Program-made: the position numbers and the translations under genes
Source: Actinoallomurus soli
GTDB lineage: Bacteria > Actinomycetota > Actinomycetes > Streptosporangiales > Streptosporangiaceae
Reading direction: 5' to 3'
Assembly (NCBI RefSeq): GCF_024055715.1
Contig: NZ_JAMXMV010000037.1
Span: forward strand, 1 to 51,561
Length of the DNA stretch: 51,561 nucleotides
Shown: one piece after another, positions 38,618 through 48,714 of the stretch
How the letters are laid out: every line of letters begins with the position of its first letter
How positions within the stretch are numbered: the first letter of the stretch is position 1
The notes under the pieces: model-generated
Database searches by the model: none
What the model saw: only the letters and a program-made list of their open reading frames with translations
Told to the model about the DNA's origin: nothing

Positions 38618-39358
38618 ATGGACTTCGAGGGAAAGACGGCGCTGATCACCGGATCGGGCGCCATCGGCGGGCTCGGGCACGCGACAGCGAGGATCCTCGC
38701 CGCCGGCGGGGCCAACGTGATCATCACCGGCACCGACCCGGACCGCGGCGCCCAGGTCGTCGACGACGTGCGGGGAGGCGCGGCCGGCTCCGCGCGCTTC
38801 ATTCCCGCCGACCTGGCCGACCCACAGGCCGTGCAGCGGCTGGCCGAGGATGCCGGGGCTGTGGACATCCTCGTCAACAACGCGGGCGTCGTCCCGTTCA
38901 GCACGACCGCCGACCAGGACCTCGCCGCCTACGACGCCGCCTTCGCGGTCAACGTGCGCGCGCCATTCATCCTGGTCGCCCACCTCGCGCCGAAGATGGC
39001 CGCGCGCGGGGGCGGGAGCATCGTCAACGTCAGCTCCACCGCCGCCGGCCTCGGCATGCCGCCGATGGCGGTCTACGGCGCCACCAAGGCGGCACTCGAG
39101 TCCCTGACCCGCACCTGGGCGGCCGAGTTCGCCGCGTCGAACGTGCGCGTCAACGCCGTGTCGCCCGGTCCGATGACCACCTCCAAGGTGGTGGCGGCCA
39201 TGGGCCCCGACCTCGGCGGCATGGGATTGACGACCGCACTGAAGCGCACCGCCGACCCGGCCGAGGTCGCCCACGTGATCGCCTTCATCGCCGGCGACCA
39301 GGCCAGCTACGTGACCGGCGCCGTCGTCGCCGCCGACGGCGGCCGGACCGCCATCTGA
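38618..39358 (+). CDS. SDR-family oxidoreductase
   Basis: 246 residues. Rossmann glycine motif TGSGAIGGLGHA near residue 12, NNAG (DILVNNAGVVP), catalytic Ser in NVSSTAAG and the YxxxK pair in VYGATKAA. Classical SDR, NAD(P)H-dependent, likely a ketoreductase or alcohol dehydrogenase; the tail VTGAVVAADGG is standard. AGGCAGGA precedes the ATG. It is divergent from the TetR gene, which probably controls it. A second SDR follows after 135 bases. Confidence 0.93.
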   Translation: MDFEGKTALITGSGAIGGLGHATARILAAGGANVIITGTDPDRGAQVVDDVRGGAAGSARFIPADLADPQAVQRLAEDAGAVDILVNNAGVVPFSTTADQDLAAYDAAFAVNVRAPFILVAHLAPKMAARGGGSIVNVSSTAAGLGMPPMAVYGATKAALESLTRTWAAEFAASNVRVNAVSPGPMTTSKVVAAMGPDLGGMGLTTALKRTADPAEVAHVIAFIAGDQASYVTGAVVAADGGRTAI

Positions 39359-39493
39359 CCCGGGACACGCCTGCCGCCGACACGGTGAAGGCGGTGCGGC
39401 GCTCTCCGAGATGGCGGGGATGGCCCGTCATCGGTGCCAGAACCACTGCTACCAGAACCATGCGCCTTGGCGCGAGTGAGGAGATCGACTTCG

Positions 39494-40243
39494 ATGGATC
39501 GTCTTACGGGAAAACACGCACTGATCACGGGCGGGACGGGCGGCATCGGGCTCGCGACCGCCCGCGAGTTCCTCGCCGAGGGAGCGACCGTCGCGATCAC
39601 CGGCCGCTCGCAGGAACGGCTGGATGAGGCCGCCCGGCAGTTGGACGGCCCGCTGCTGCCCATCCTCAGCGATGCCGGCGACGTGCCCGGCCAGGCGGCG
39701 CTCGCGGCGCGGCTGCAGGAGGAGTGGCCGAAGCTCGACATCGTGATGAGCAACGCCGCCGACGTCACCCATCTCCCGATCGAAGAATGGACCGAGGAGG
39801 CATTCGACAGGCTGGTCGCCACCAATCTCAAGGGACCGTTCTTCCTGATCAAGGCCCTGCTGCCGCTCTTCTCGCGGCAGGCCTCGGTCATCCTCGTCGG
39901 TTCTGTCTCCGCTTTCATCGGGCACGAGAACGCGGCGGTCTACGGTGCCGCCAAGGCCGGCCTGCTGTCCTTCTCCCGAGGGCTGACCTATGAGTTGAAA
40001 GAGCGGGGCGTCCGGGTCAACGGGCTGAGCCCGGGGCCGACCGTCACGGACACGTTCAAACCGCTCGGCCCGGAGCGCCAGGCCGCCATCTACGAGGAAC
40101 TCCGGCGGACCGTGCCCCTCCATCGCATCGGCACCGCCACCGAGCTGGCGAAGGCGGCCGTCTACCTCGCCTCTGACGAGTCCGCCTACACCGCCGGCAC
40201 CGTCCTGCGCGTTGATGGCGGCATCGGAGAACTCGCCTACTGA
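39494..40243 (+). CDS. SDR-family oxidoreductase
   Basis: 249 residues. TGGTGGIG motif near residue 13, the NAAD variant of NNAG (IVMSNAADVTH), Ser in VGSVSAFIG and YxxxK in VYGAAKAG. The change of NNAG to SNAAD is notable but the tetrad residues are present. ATG with GAGGAGA ten bases upstream. Same direction as the first SDR and perhaps co-transcribed under the same TetR regulator. The two SDRs differ too much to be a recent duplication. It converges on purL with a 54-base gap. Confidence 0.92.
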   Translation: MDRLTGKHALITGGTGGIGLATAREFLAEGATVAITGRSQERLDEAARQLDGPLLPILSDAGDVPGQAALAARLQEEWPKLDIVMSNAADVTHLPIEEWTEEAFDRLVATNLKGPFFLIKALLPLFSRQASVILVGSVSAFIGHENAAVYGAAKAGLLSFSRGLTYELKERGVRVNGLSPGPTVTDTFKPLGPERQAAIYEELRRTVPLHRIGTATELAKAAVYLASDESAYTAGTVLRVDGGIGELAY

Positions 40244-40297
40244 AACGGCTCAGGCCGTGCGCCGCGCCGGGTCGTGGGACCCGGCGCGGCGGATCGA

Positions 40298-42628
<2,331 letters not shown>

Positions 42629-42692
42629 GCGCCCTCCTCCGTCGGGGGAGTGACCAGAGGCGCTGTGCTGCTGATTCGCTCGCTCCGCTCGC

Positions 42693-43370
42693 TCATGCGT
42701 GGACCAACTTCTTGACGACCGAGGTGAAGAAGCCGAGGCCCTCGGTGGACGTACCGGTCAGGGCCTCGACAGCGTGCTCCGGGTGCGGCATCAGGCCGAC
42801 GACGTTCCCGGCCTCGTTGCAGATGCCGGCGATGTCGTTCAGCGAACCGTTGGGATTGACGTCGAGGTAGCGGGCCACGATCCGGCCGGAGGACTCCAGC
42901 TCCTCGAGGGTCTCCTCGTCGGCGACGTAGCAGCCGTCCATGTTCTTGACCGGAATGACGACCTCCTGCCCCTCCTCGTAATCGGAGGTCCAGGCGGTCT
43001 CGACGTTCTCGATGCGCAGCCGCTGGGCGCGGCAGACGAAGTGGAGACCGACGTTGCGGGTCAGGGCTCCGGGCAGGAGGTGCGACTCGCACAGCACCTG
43101 GAAGCCGTTGCAGATGCCCAGGACGGGAAGGCCGTCGCGGGCGGCGGCGACCAGCTTCTCCATGAGCGGCGCGAACCGCGCGATCGCCCCCGCGCGGAGG
43201 TAGTCGCCGTAGGAGAAACCGCCGGGGAGGATGACGGCGTCGACACCGAGCAGGTCACCTTCGGCGTGCCAGAGGGACACCGGCTCGGCGTCCGCGAGGC
43301 GCACCGCTCGTGCGGCGTCCCGGTCGTCCAGCGACCCGGGGAAGGTGATCACGCCCACACGGGCTGACAT
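42693..43370 (-). CDS. purQ: Phosphoribosylformylglycinamidine synthase subunit I (glutaminase)
   Basis: 225 residues. Class I glutamine amidotransferase with the nucleophile in [12 protein letters not shown] (Cys near 85) and the His/Glu pair in MPHPEHAVE. It starts [19 protein letters not shown]. It supplies ammonia to PurL. The ATG preceded by GGAG is preferred to one six codons upstream. It lies downstream of the anti-sigma-type ATPase gene in the same direction, so purS - ATPase - purQ - purL may be one operon. Confidence 0.96.
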   Translation of the reverse strand: MSARVGVITFPGSLDDRDAARAVRLADAEPVSLWHAEGDLLGVDAVILPGGFSYGDYLRAGAIARFAPLMEKLVAAARDGLPVLGICNGFQVLCESHLLPGALTRNVGLHFVCRAQRLRIENVETAWTSDYEEGQEVVIPVKNMDGCYVADEETLEELESSGRIVARYLDVNPNGSLNDIAGICNEAGNVVGLMPHPEHAVEALTGTSTEGLGFFTSVVKKLVHA

Positions 43371-43424
43371 GGGCACACTCCGATACAAGAACGGACTCGG
43401 GACGTGCCCTAGCTTATCCGGCGT

Positions 43425-43874
43425 TCAGCCTGCGGTTTTCAGAAGTTGGGGCTCCAGGAGCCGCATGGGCGACTCCTCCTGCCAGCTCAGCCGCTTCTGG
43501 AGGTAGACGACGGTCCCGGTGTCCGGGCGGCTGTCGAACGTCACGTCGTCGACGAGCGCCCGCATGATCTTGATTCCGCGCCCGGACTCCGAATCGAGGC
43601 CCGCGTTCTTCTCCGCGTCGCCCGTGAAGCCGTGGCCCGTGTCCGCGACCTTCAGGACGCAGTGATCTCCGGCGATACTGGCGATCACCTCATAGTGACT
43701 CGCCGAATCGACATGCTGCACCACATTCGTGCAGGCTTCGGATGCGGCCACGAGAAGGTCGGCGATACAGGCTTCCGAAACCCCCAGTCCGCGCAGCGTA
43801 TCGCCCAGGACCCGGCGGATCACCGGGATGCTGAGAGTCTCACGCGGCAAGTCGAGTGAGAACTTCATATCCAC
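43425..43874 (-). CDS. ATP-binding anti-sigma-type regulator (RsbW/SpoIIAB-like)
   Basis: 149 residues. A GHKL ATPase fold: N-box ADLLVAASEACTNVVQHV, G1-box KVADTGHGF and G2-type ESGRGIKIMRAL. This class binds and phosphorylates anti-anti-sigma proteins or holds sigma factors in actinomycetes. No partner gene is adjacent; the purine location (between purS and purQ) is unusual in function but may be conserved in this lineage. GTG start with GAGG at good spacing; an ATG two codons in is the alternative. Confidence 0.9.
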   Translation of the reverse strand: MDMKFSLDLPRETLSIPVIRRVLGDTLRGLGVSEACIADLLVAASEACTNVVQHVDSASHYEVIASIAGDHCVLKVADTGHGFTGDAEKNAGLDSESGRGIKIMRALVDDVTFDSRPDTGTVVYLQKRLSWQEESPMRLLEPQLLKTAG

Positions 43875-44001
43875 CGGTCACCTCGTGTCATCTTTGACCC
43901 CTGACCTGGGGGTCGACCCCGTCTTCGCGATTCTTTCAACGAAGCTAAGGCTTCCCCGGTGGAAACTGGCGTAATCGCTCGACCGAGCTAACTTTGAGCG
44001 A

Positions 44002-44244
44002 CTATTCGGCGCGGAGTTCGAACGTCTCGATGACCGGGTTGGCCAACAGCGTCTCGGCCATCTTCCGGACACGTTCCGTGGCCGCTTCGTCGGCCGGTCC
44101 TTCGACTTCGATCTCGAACCGCTTGCCTTGCCGCACCTGCGTGACACCCTCGAAACCGAGCCGCGGCAGCGCCCGAGCGACCGCCTGGCCCTGGGAATCG
44201 AGAATTTCCGGCTTGAGCATGACCTCGACGATGAAACGCGCCAT
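44002..44244 (-). CDS. purS: Phosphoribosylformylglycinamidine synthase subunit PurS
   Basis: 80 residues, the normal PurS size. It bridges PurL and PurQ and helps channel ammonia. ARFIVEVMLKPEILDSQGQAV then ALPRLGFEGVTQVRQGKRFE match the family throughout, and AETLLANPVIETFEL closes it. ATG with AGAGGGGG upstream. First gene of the purS-ATPase-purQ-purL run, read leftward. Confidence 0.96.
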   Translation of the reverse strand: MARFIVEVMLKPEILDSQGQAVARALPRLGFEGVTQVRQGKRFEIEVEGPADEAATERVRKMAETLLANPVIETFELRAE

Positions 44245-44364
44245 GGTTGACCCCCTCTGATCTGCAGCTACGGCATCGAAGCGTACGGCACGGCCGGCGG
44301 CCGATGACGCGACGCCTCCTCCGGTGGGATCGTAGGGCCCGATCATCCCCCCGGAGGAATCGTC

Positions 44365-44500
44365 ATGCGCGCCGAGGAACTGACCGAGCCCGAGTCGGCA
44401 CTGTGGGACGCGTTCCCCGCCGCGCGGACCGTCGACCTCGGCGGCCGGGGCGAGGTACGGGCCGAGGTGATCGCGGCACTGCTCTCAGGCGCGCGCCGCC
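44365..44500 (+). pseudogene. 5' fragment of a paralogue of the following membrane repeat gene
   Basis: Reads MRAEELTEPESALWDAFPAA, then RTVDLGG, GEVRAEVIAALLSGAR. This aligns with the start of the neighbouring gene (LTKPERVLWDAFP, TVDLSGG, TIRAEVISALLLGAR), with about 15 residues deleted, and then stops matching at about 44500. A ribosome site (GGAGG) precedes it. It is joined directly to a PIN-domain tail in another frame. Confidence 0.65.
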
Positions 44501-44503
44501 GGA

Positions 44504-44665
44504 GCCGGGGCGATCGACGCCGGGTTGCACGGCCACAAGTACGCGATCGACGCGGCCGTGGCCGAGATGGCCGTACGGCGGCGACGTCCGGTCGTCCTTC
44601 TCCCCTCGGATATCGACGACATGGCGAAACTCTGCGGTGATCGGGTGCGTCTCGTTTCCGTGTAA
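44504..44665 (+). pseudogene. 3' fragment of a PIN-domain (VapC-like) toxin gene
   Basis: 53 codons ending in TAA: AGAIDAGLHGHKYAIDAAVA, then EMAVRRRRPVVLLPSDIDDM and AKLCGDRVRLVSV. The DA-VA and SDIDDM-LCG pattern is the C-terminal third of actinobacterial PIN-domain toxins. No start codon or N-terminal active-site aspartates precede it. Fused by deletion to the paralogue fragment. Confidence 0.65.
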
Positions 44666-44732
44666 GCCATCACACCGAGCGGGTCGCCGGCGCGCTATAC
44701 ATGAGAGTTCTGTCGTCGCCCCGGAGCCGTGG

Positions 44733-46346
44733 ATGCTGATCGATGACCTGACCAAGCCCGAGCGGGTGCTCTGGGACGCGTTCCCGCGCGGGGAGACCGT
44801 GGACCTGTCCGGCGGTGACCAGGACTTCGACGCCACGAACGCCTGGGGCCCCGAGCGTACGATCCGGGCCGAGGTGATCTCGGCGCTGCTGCTCGGCGCG
44901 CGGGAGACCGAGCCCGGCCAGGTCGCCGCCGTGCGCCTGACCGGCGCGCGGATCACCGGCACCCTCAACCTCGGGCACGCCCACGTCAGTGTCCCGCTCG
45001 CGCTGACCGGCTGCCAGCTCACCGACGCGCCGCACCTGTACTGGGCGCGGCTGCGCAGCGTCCACCTCATGCGCTGCCGGCTGCCCGGCCTGGTCGCCTC
45101 GGGCGTGCGCATCGACGGGCACCTGTGGCTGGAGGGCAGCCACATCTACGGCGGCGTGTGGCTCGACAGCGCCCACATCACCGGCATCCTGAACCTGACC
45201 GGCGCGTACCTCTCGCACCCGAACGGCGACTCGCCGCTGCTGGCCGACCGTCTCATCGTCGACAACAACGTCTACTGCGACCAGGGCTTCACCGCCGAGG
45301 GCGAGGTGCGCCTGCCCGGCGCGAACATCGGCGGCCTGCTCAACCTGCGCGGCGCGCGGCTGCGCAACCCCAAGGGCCAGGCGCTGTACGCGAGCCGGCT
45401 CACGGTCGCGGCCAACATGTTCTGCGACGGCGGGTTCAGCGCCGAAGGGGAGATCCGGCTGCGCGGCGCGCGGATCGGCGGGTACCTCTCGATGGTCGGC
45501 GCGACCGTGTCCAACCCGGCCCGTACCGCGCTCAACTGCGACGACATGAGCATCGAGACCGACATCTACTGCTCGGACGGCTTCCGCTCCGACGGCGTGG
45601 TCAGCCTGGCGGGCGTGCACATCGGCGGCCTGTTCAACCTGCGCGGCGGGCGGCTCGCCAACCCGGCCGGTGTCGCGCTGAACCTCCAGCGCGCCCAGGC
45701 CGAGGAGGTGATGCTGCGACCCGCCGAGCCGATCAAGGGCGTCGTCGACCTGAGCTACGCGCGGATCAAGCTCATGCGCGACGACCCGCTGTCCTGGGCG
45801 CCGAGGTACCAGCTCGACGGCCTCACGTACGAGATGATCGACCCGCCGCTGACCGCCAAGGAGCGGCTCAAGTGGGTGGCCCGCGACACGGACGGCTACA
45901 TCCCCCAGCCGTACGAGAAGCTGGCGGAGACCTACCGCGCCCTCGGGCACGACGGCGAGCGGCGCAGCGTCCTCCTGGCCAAGCAGCGGGCGCGCCGGGA
46001 CACCCAGCCGGTGACGCGCCGCATCTGGGGGTACGCCCAGGACTGGACGGTCGGCTACGGGTACCGGCCGTTCCTGGCCGCCGCGTGGCTCGTGGCGCTG
46101 CTGGCGATCGGCACGGCGGTCTTCCAGCACCACCATCCGCGGATCCAGGAGCCGGGGCACAACACGCAGTTCAACCCGTTCCTGTACACCCTGGACCTGC
46201 TGCTGCCGGTCGGCTCGCTGGGTCAGGAGGGTGAGTTCGCGCCGCACGGCATCTACCTGTGGATATCCGACGCGCTCGTCGCCGCGGGCTTCATTCTCGG
46301 CTTGACCGTCGCCGCCGGCGCGACCCGCGTCCTATCCCGAGAGTGA
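44733..46346 (+). CDS. Large membrane-anchored repeat protein (annotated in relatives as membrane-associated oxidoreductase)
   Basis: 537 residues. After LTKPERVLWDAFPRG and TIRAEVISALLLGA comes a long run of short beta-helix-like repeats (ITGTLNL, IDGHLWLEG, ITGILNLTGAYL, IGGLLNLRGARL, IGGYLSMVG, IGGLFNLRGGRL), pentapeptide-like. The C-terminal third has a helical linker (YIPQPYEKLAETYRALGHD) and two membrane helices (FLAAAWLVALLAIGTAVFQ and a last one near the end). The family is widespread in actinomycetes, sometimes labelled oxidoreductase without biochemical support; no redox motif is visible. ATG with GGAG upstream. A decayed partial copy precedes it. Confidence 0.8.
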   Translation: MLIDDLTKPERVLWDAFPRGETVDLSGGDQDFDATNAWGPERTIRAEVISALLLGARETEPGQVAAVRLTGARITGTLNLGHAHVSVPLALTGCQLTDAPHLYWARLRSVHLMRCRLPGLVASGVRIDGHLWLEGSHIYGGVWLDSAHITGILNLTGAYLSHPNGDSPLLADRLIVDNNVYCDQGFTAEGEVRLPGANIGGLLNLRGARLRNPKGQALYASRLTVAANMFCDGGFSAEGEIRLRGARIGGYLSMVGATVSNPARTALNCDDMSIETDIYCSDGFRSDGVVSLAGVHIGGLFNLRGGRLANPAGVALNLQRAQAEEVMLRPAEPIKGVVDLSYARIKLMRDDPLSWAPRYQLDGLTYEMIDPPLTAKERLKWVARDTDGYIPQPYEKLAETYRALGHDGERRSVLLAKQRARRDTQPVTRRIWGYAQDWTVGYGYRPFLAAAWLVALLAIGTAVFQHHHPRIQEPGHNTQFNPFLYTLDLLLPVGSLGQEGEFAPHGIYLWISDALVAAGFILGLTVAAGATRVLSRE

Positions 46347-46356
46347 TCCACTCCTA

Positions 46357-46377
46357 GCGAATCACGGCGTGATTCGC
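46357..46377. promoter_or_regulatory. Perfect 21-bp palindrome (GCGAATCAC-GGC-GTGATTCGC)
   Basis: Nine-bp arms with a three-base centre, about ten bases after the membrane repeat gene stop and 190 bases before the E1alpha start. It can be a weak terminator or an operator. It resembles the BldD palindrome by its TCACG...CGTGA core but is two bases too short. Confidence 0.4.
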
Positions 46378-46564
46378 GTTGGTGGCAGGGCACAACCTTC
46401 CGGGTACGTTTCCGTAGGAGCAAAGGCTTGCGCCCGGGTACGTGGCCTCTGTCACGATGACGACTACGTCTCCCGTACTCGCCGGGATCCGCGGGAAGGG
46501 CGACGCGCAACCAGGCCGACCGCGGCGATCCCGCGGACGGCCCTGAACGCACGAGGAGTGGCAC

Positions 46565-47686
46565 GTGATCGTCGACGCCGCGCGCGGTGCGCCCCTGGGC
46601 ACCGACGCACAGTCTCCCCCACCGGAACTCGTCCAGCTGCTCACCCCCGAGGGCGAGCGCGTCGAGCATCCCGAGTACGACGTGAACCTGACCCCCGAGG
46701 AGATCAAGGGTCTGTACCGCGACCTGGTGATCGTCCGCCGGATCGACACCGAGGCCGTCGCGCTGACCCGTCAGGGCGAGCTCGGCATCTGGGCCTCACT
46801 GCTCGGCCAGGAGGCCGCGCAGATCGGCTCGGCGCACGCCCTCAAGCAGGACGACATGGCCTTCCCGAGCTACCGGGAACACGGTGTGGCCTGGTGCCGT
46901 GGCGTCGACCCGCTCGACCTCCTGGGCCTCTTCCGCGGCGTCAACCACGCCGGATGGGACCCGAAGGCGCACAACTTCCACCTCTACACGATCGTCATCG
47001 GCAGCCACACCCTGCACGCCACCGGCTACGCCATGGGCATCCAGCGCGACGGCGCCGAGAACGCCGCCATCGTCTACTTCGGCGACGGCGCGACCAGCCA
47101 GGGCGACGTCAACGAGGCGTTCGTCTGGTCGGCCGCGCAGAACGCCCCCATCGTCTTCTTCTGCCAGAACAACCAGTGGGCCATCTCCGAGCCGCTGGAG
47201 AAGCAGTCCCGCATTCCGCTGTACCGCCGCGCCGAGGGCTTCGGCTTCCCCGGCATCCGCGTCGACGGAAACGACGTCTTCGCCGTGCACGCCGTCACGC
47301 AGAAGGCCCTCGACAACGCCCGCAGCGGGCAGGGCCCCACGCTCATCGAGGCGTTCACCTACCGGATGGGCGCGCACACCACCACCGACGACCCGACGCG
47401 CTACCGGCTCCAGGCCGAACTGGAGTCCTGGAAGCTCAAGGACCCGATCGAGCGCCTCAAGGCGTACCTCGTCAAGAACCAGCTGGCCGATCGCGAATTC
47501 TTCGACGCGATCGACGCCGAGGCCAAAGAGGTCGGCTCGGACCTGCGGAGACGGTGTCTAGAATTGCCCGACCCGGAGCCGACGGCGATCTGGGAGAACG
47601 TCTATGCGACCGAGCACTCGCTGCTCGCGGAGGAACGCGGCCAGTTCACCTCGTACCTGGCATCGTTCGAGGATGTGTCCCGATGA
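46565..47686 (+). CDS. pdhA: 2-Oxoacid dehydrogenase E1 component, alpha subunit
   Basis: 373 residues. Thiamine-diphosphate enzyme that decarboxylates a 2-oxoacid and passes the acyl group to E2. The ThDP motif is YFGDGATSQGDVNEAF to QNNQWAIS (about residues 178-215), and AFTYRMGAHTTTDDPTRY is the phosphorylation-loop region of E1alpha. Automatic names for this family are pyruvate dehydrogenase, but it resembles the Streptomyces branched-chain (bkdA) enzymes, so pyruvate or branched-chain 2-oxoacids are both possible. GTG start with GAGGAG. First gene of a three-gene operon. Confidence 0.92.
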   Translation: MIVDAARGAPLGTDAQSPPPELVQLLTPEGERVEHPEYDVNLTPEEIKGLYRDLVIVRRIDTEAVALTRQGELGIWASLLGQEAAQIGSAHALKQDDMAFPSYREHGVAWCRGVDPLDLLGLFRGVNHAGWDPKAHNFHLYTIVIGSHTLHATGYAMGIQRDGAENAAIVYFGDGATSQGDVNEAFVWSAAQNAPIVFFCQNNQWAISEPLEKQSRIPLYRRAEGFGFPGIRVDGNDVFAVHAVTQKALDNARSGQGPTLIEAFTYRMGAHTTTDDPTRYRLQAELESWKLKDPIERLKAYLVKNQLADREFFDAIDAEAKEVGSDLRRRCLELPDPEPTAIWENVYATEHSLLAEERGQFTSYLASFEDVSR

Positions 47687-47734
47687 GGGGGCGGCCGGTT
47701 CCGGCCGGGGGTACGCGCGGAGGGGAGTGCGACG

Positions 47735-48712
47735 GTGAGCGCTGAGACGCTGACTCTTTCCAGGGCGATGAACGAGGGCCTTCGCAAGGCCATGGAGAAC
47801 GACCCGAAGGTCCTCATCATGGGAGAGGACGTCGGCAAGCTCGGCGGCGTCTTCCGGGTGACCGACGGTCTGCAGAAGGACTTCGGCGAGGCGCGCGTCA
47901 TCGACACGCCGCTGGCCGAGTCCGGCATCGTCGGCACGGCCATCGGCCTCGCACTGCGCGGCTACCGGCCGGTGTGCGAGATCCAGTTCGACGGGTTCGT
48001 GTTCCCCGCGTTCAACCAGATCACCACGCAGCTCGCCAAGATGCGGATGCGCTCGCTCGGCACGCTCGAACTCCCGGTCGTCATCCGGATCCCGTGCGGC
48101 GGCGGCATCGGCGCGGTCGAGCACCACAGCGAGTCGCCCGAGGCGTACTTCACCCACACCGGTGGCCTGCGCGTCGTGGCCTGCTCGAACCCGGCCGACG
48201 CGTACACGATGATCCAGCAGGCCATCGAGTGCCCCGACCCGGTCATCTTCTTCGAGCCGAAGCGCCGCTACTGGGACAAGGCCCCCGTCGACCGCGACCT
48301 GTCCAAGGCCGTGCCGTTCGACAAGGCCGTCGTCGCGCGCCCCGGCGAGGACGTCACCGTGCTCGCGTACGGGCCGATGGTCAAGACGGCGCTGGAGGCC
48401 GCGCAGGCCGACGAGCAGCACTCGATCGAGGTCGTCGACGTCCGCTCGCTGAACCCGCTCGACGAGGAGACGGTCCTGGAGTCCGTACGCCGGACCGGCC
48501 GGTGCGTCGTCGTCCACGAGGCGCCGGTCTTCAACGGGTACGGCGGCGAGCTCGCCGCCCGGATCACCGAGAAGTGCTTCTACAACCTGGAGGCACCGGT
48601 GCTGCGGGTCGGCGGGTTCTCCACGCCGTACCCGCCGTCCCGACTCGAGGACCACTACCTGCCCGACCTCGACCGCGTCCTCGACGCCGTCGACCGGACC
48701 TTCGCGTGGTGA
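47735..48712 (+). CDS. 2-Oxoacid dehydrogenase E1 component, beta subunit
   Basis: 325 residues, complete. Transketolase-like pyrimidine-binding domain (KVLIMGEDVGKLGGVFRVTDG, PLAESGIVGTAIGLALRG, each read in part) and C-terminal domain (VTVLAYGPMVKTALEAAQ, VVDVRSLNPLDEETVLESV). It pairs with the alpha subunit 48 bases upstream. GTG start after GGAGGGGAG. Its stop overlaps the GTG alternative start of the E2 gene. Confidence 0.94.
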   Translation: MSAETLTLSRAMNEGLRKAMENDPKVLIMGEDVGKLGGVFRVTDGLQKDFGEARVIDTPLAESGIVGTAIGLALRGYRPVCEIQFDGFVFPAFNQITTQLAKMRMRSLGTLELPVVIRIPCGGGIGAVEHHSESPEAYFTHTGGLRVVACSNPADAYTMIQQAIECPDPVIFFEPKRRYWDKAPVDRDLSKAVPFDKAVVARPGEDVTVLAYGPMVKTALEAAQADEQHSIEVVDVRSLNPLDEETVLESVRRTGRCVVVHEAPVFNGYGGELAARITEKCFYNLEAPVLRVGGFSTPYPPSRLEDHYLPDLDRVLDAVDRTFAW

Positions 48713-48714
48713 GC

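Noticed and set aside
44247-44732. N-terminal extension of the membrane repeat protein by 162 codons
   Set aside because: It runs through the remnant region in a shadow frame; the ATG at 44733 with GGAG and the paralogue alignment fix the start.
46357-46377. Second BldD box upstream of the E1alpha gene
   Set aside because: The palindrome core TCACGGCGTGA is 11 rather than 13 bases, so BldD spacing is not met.
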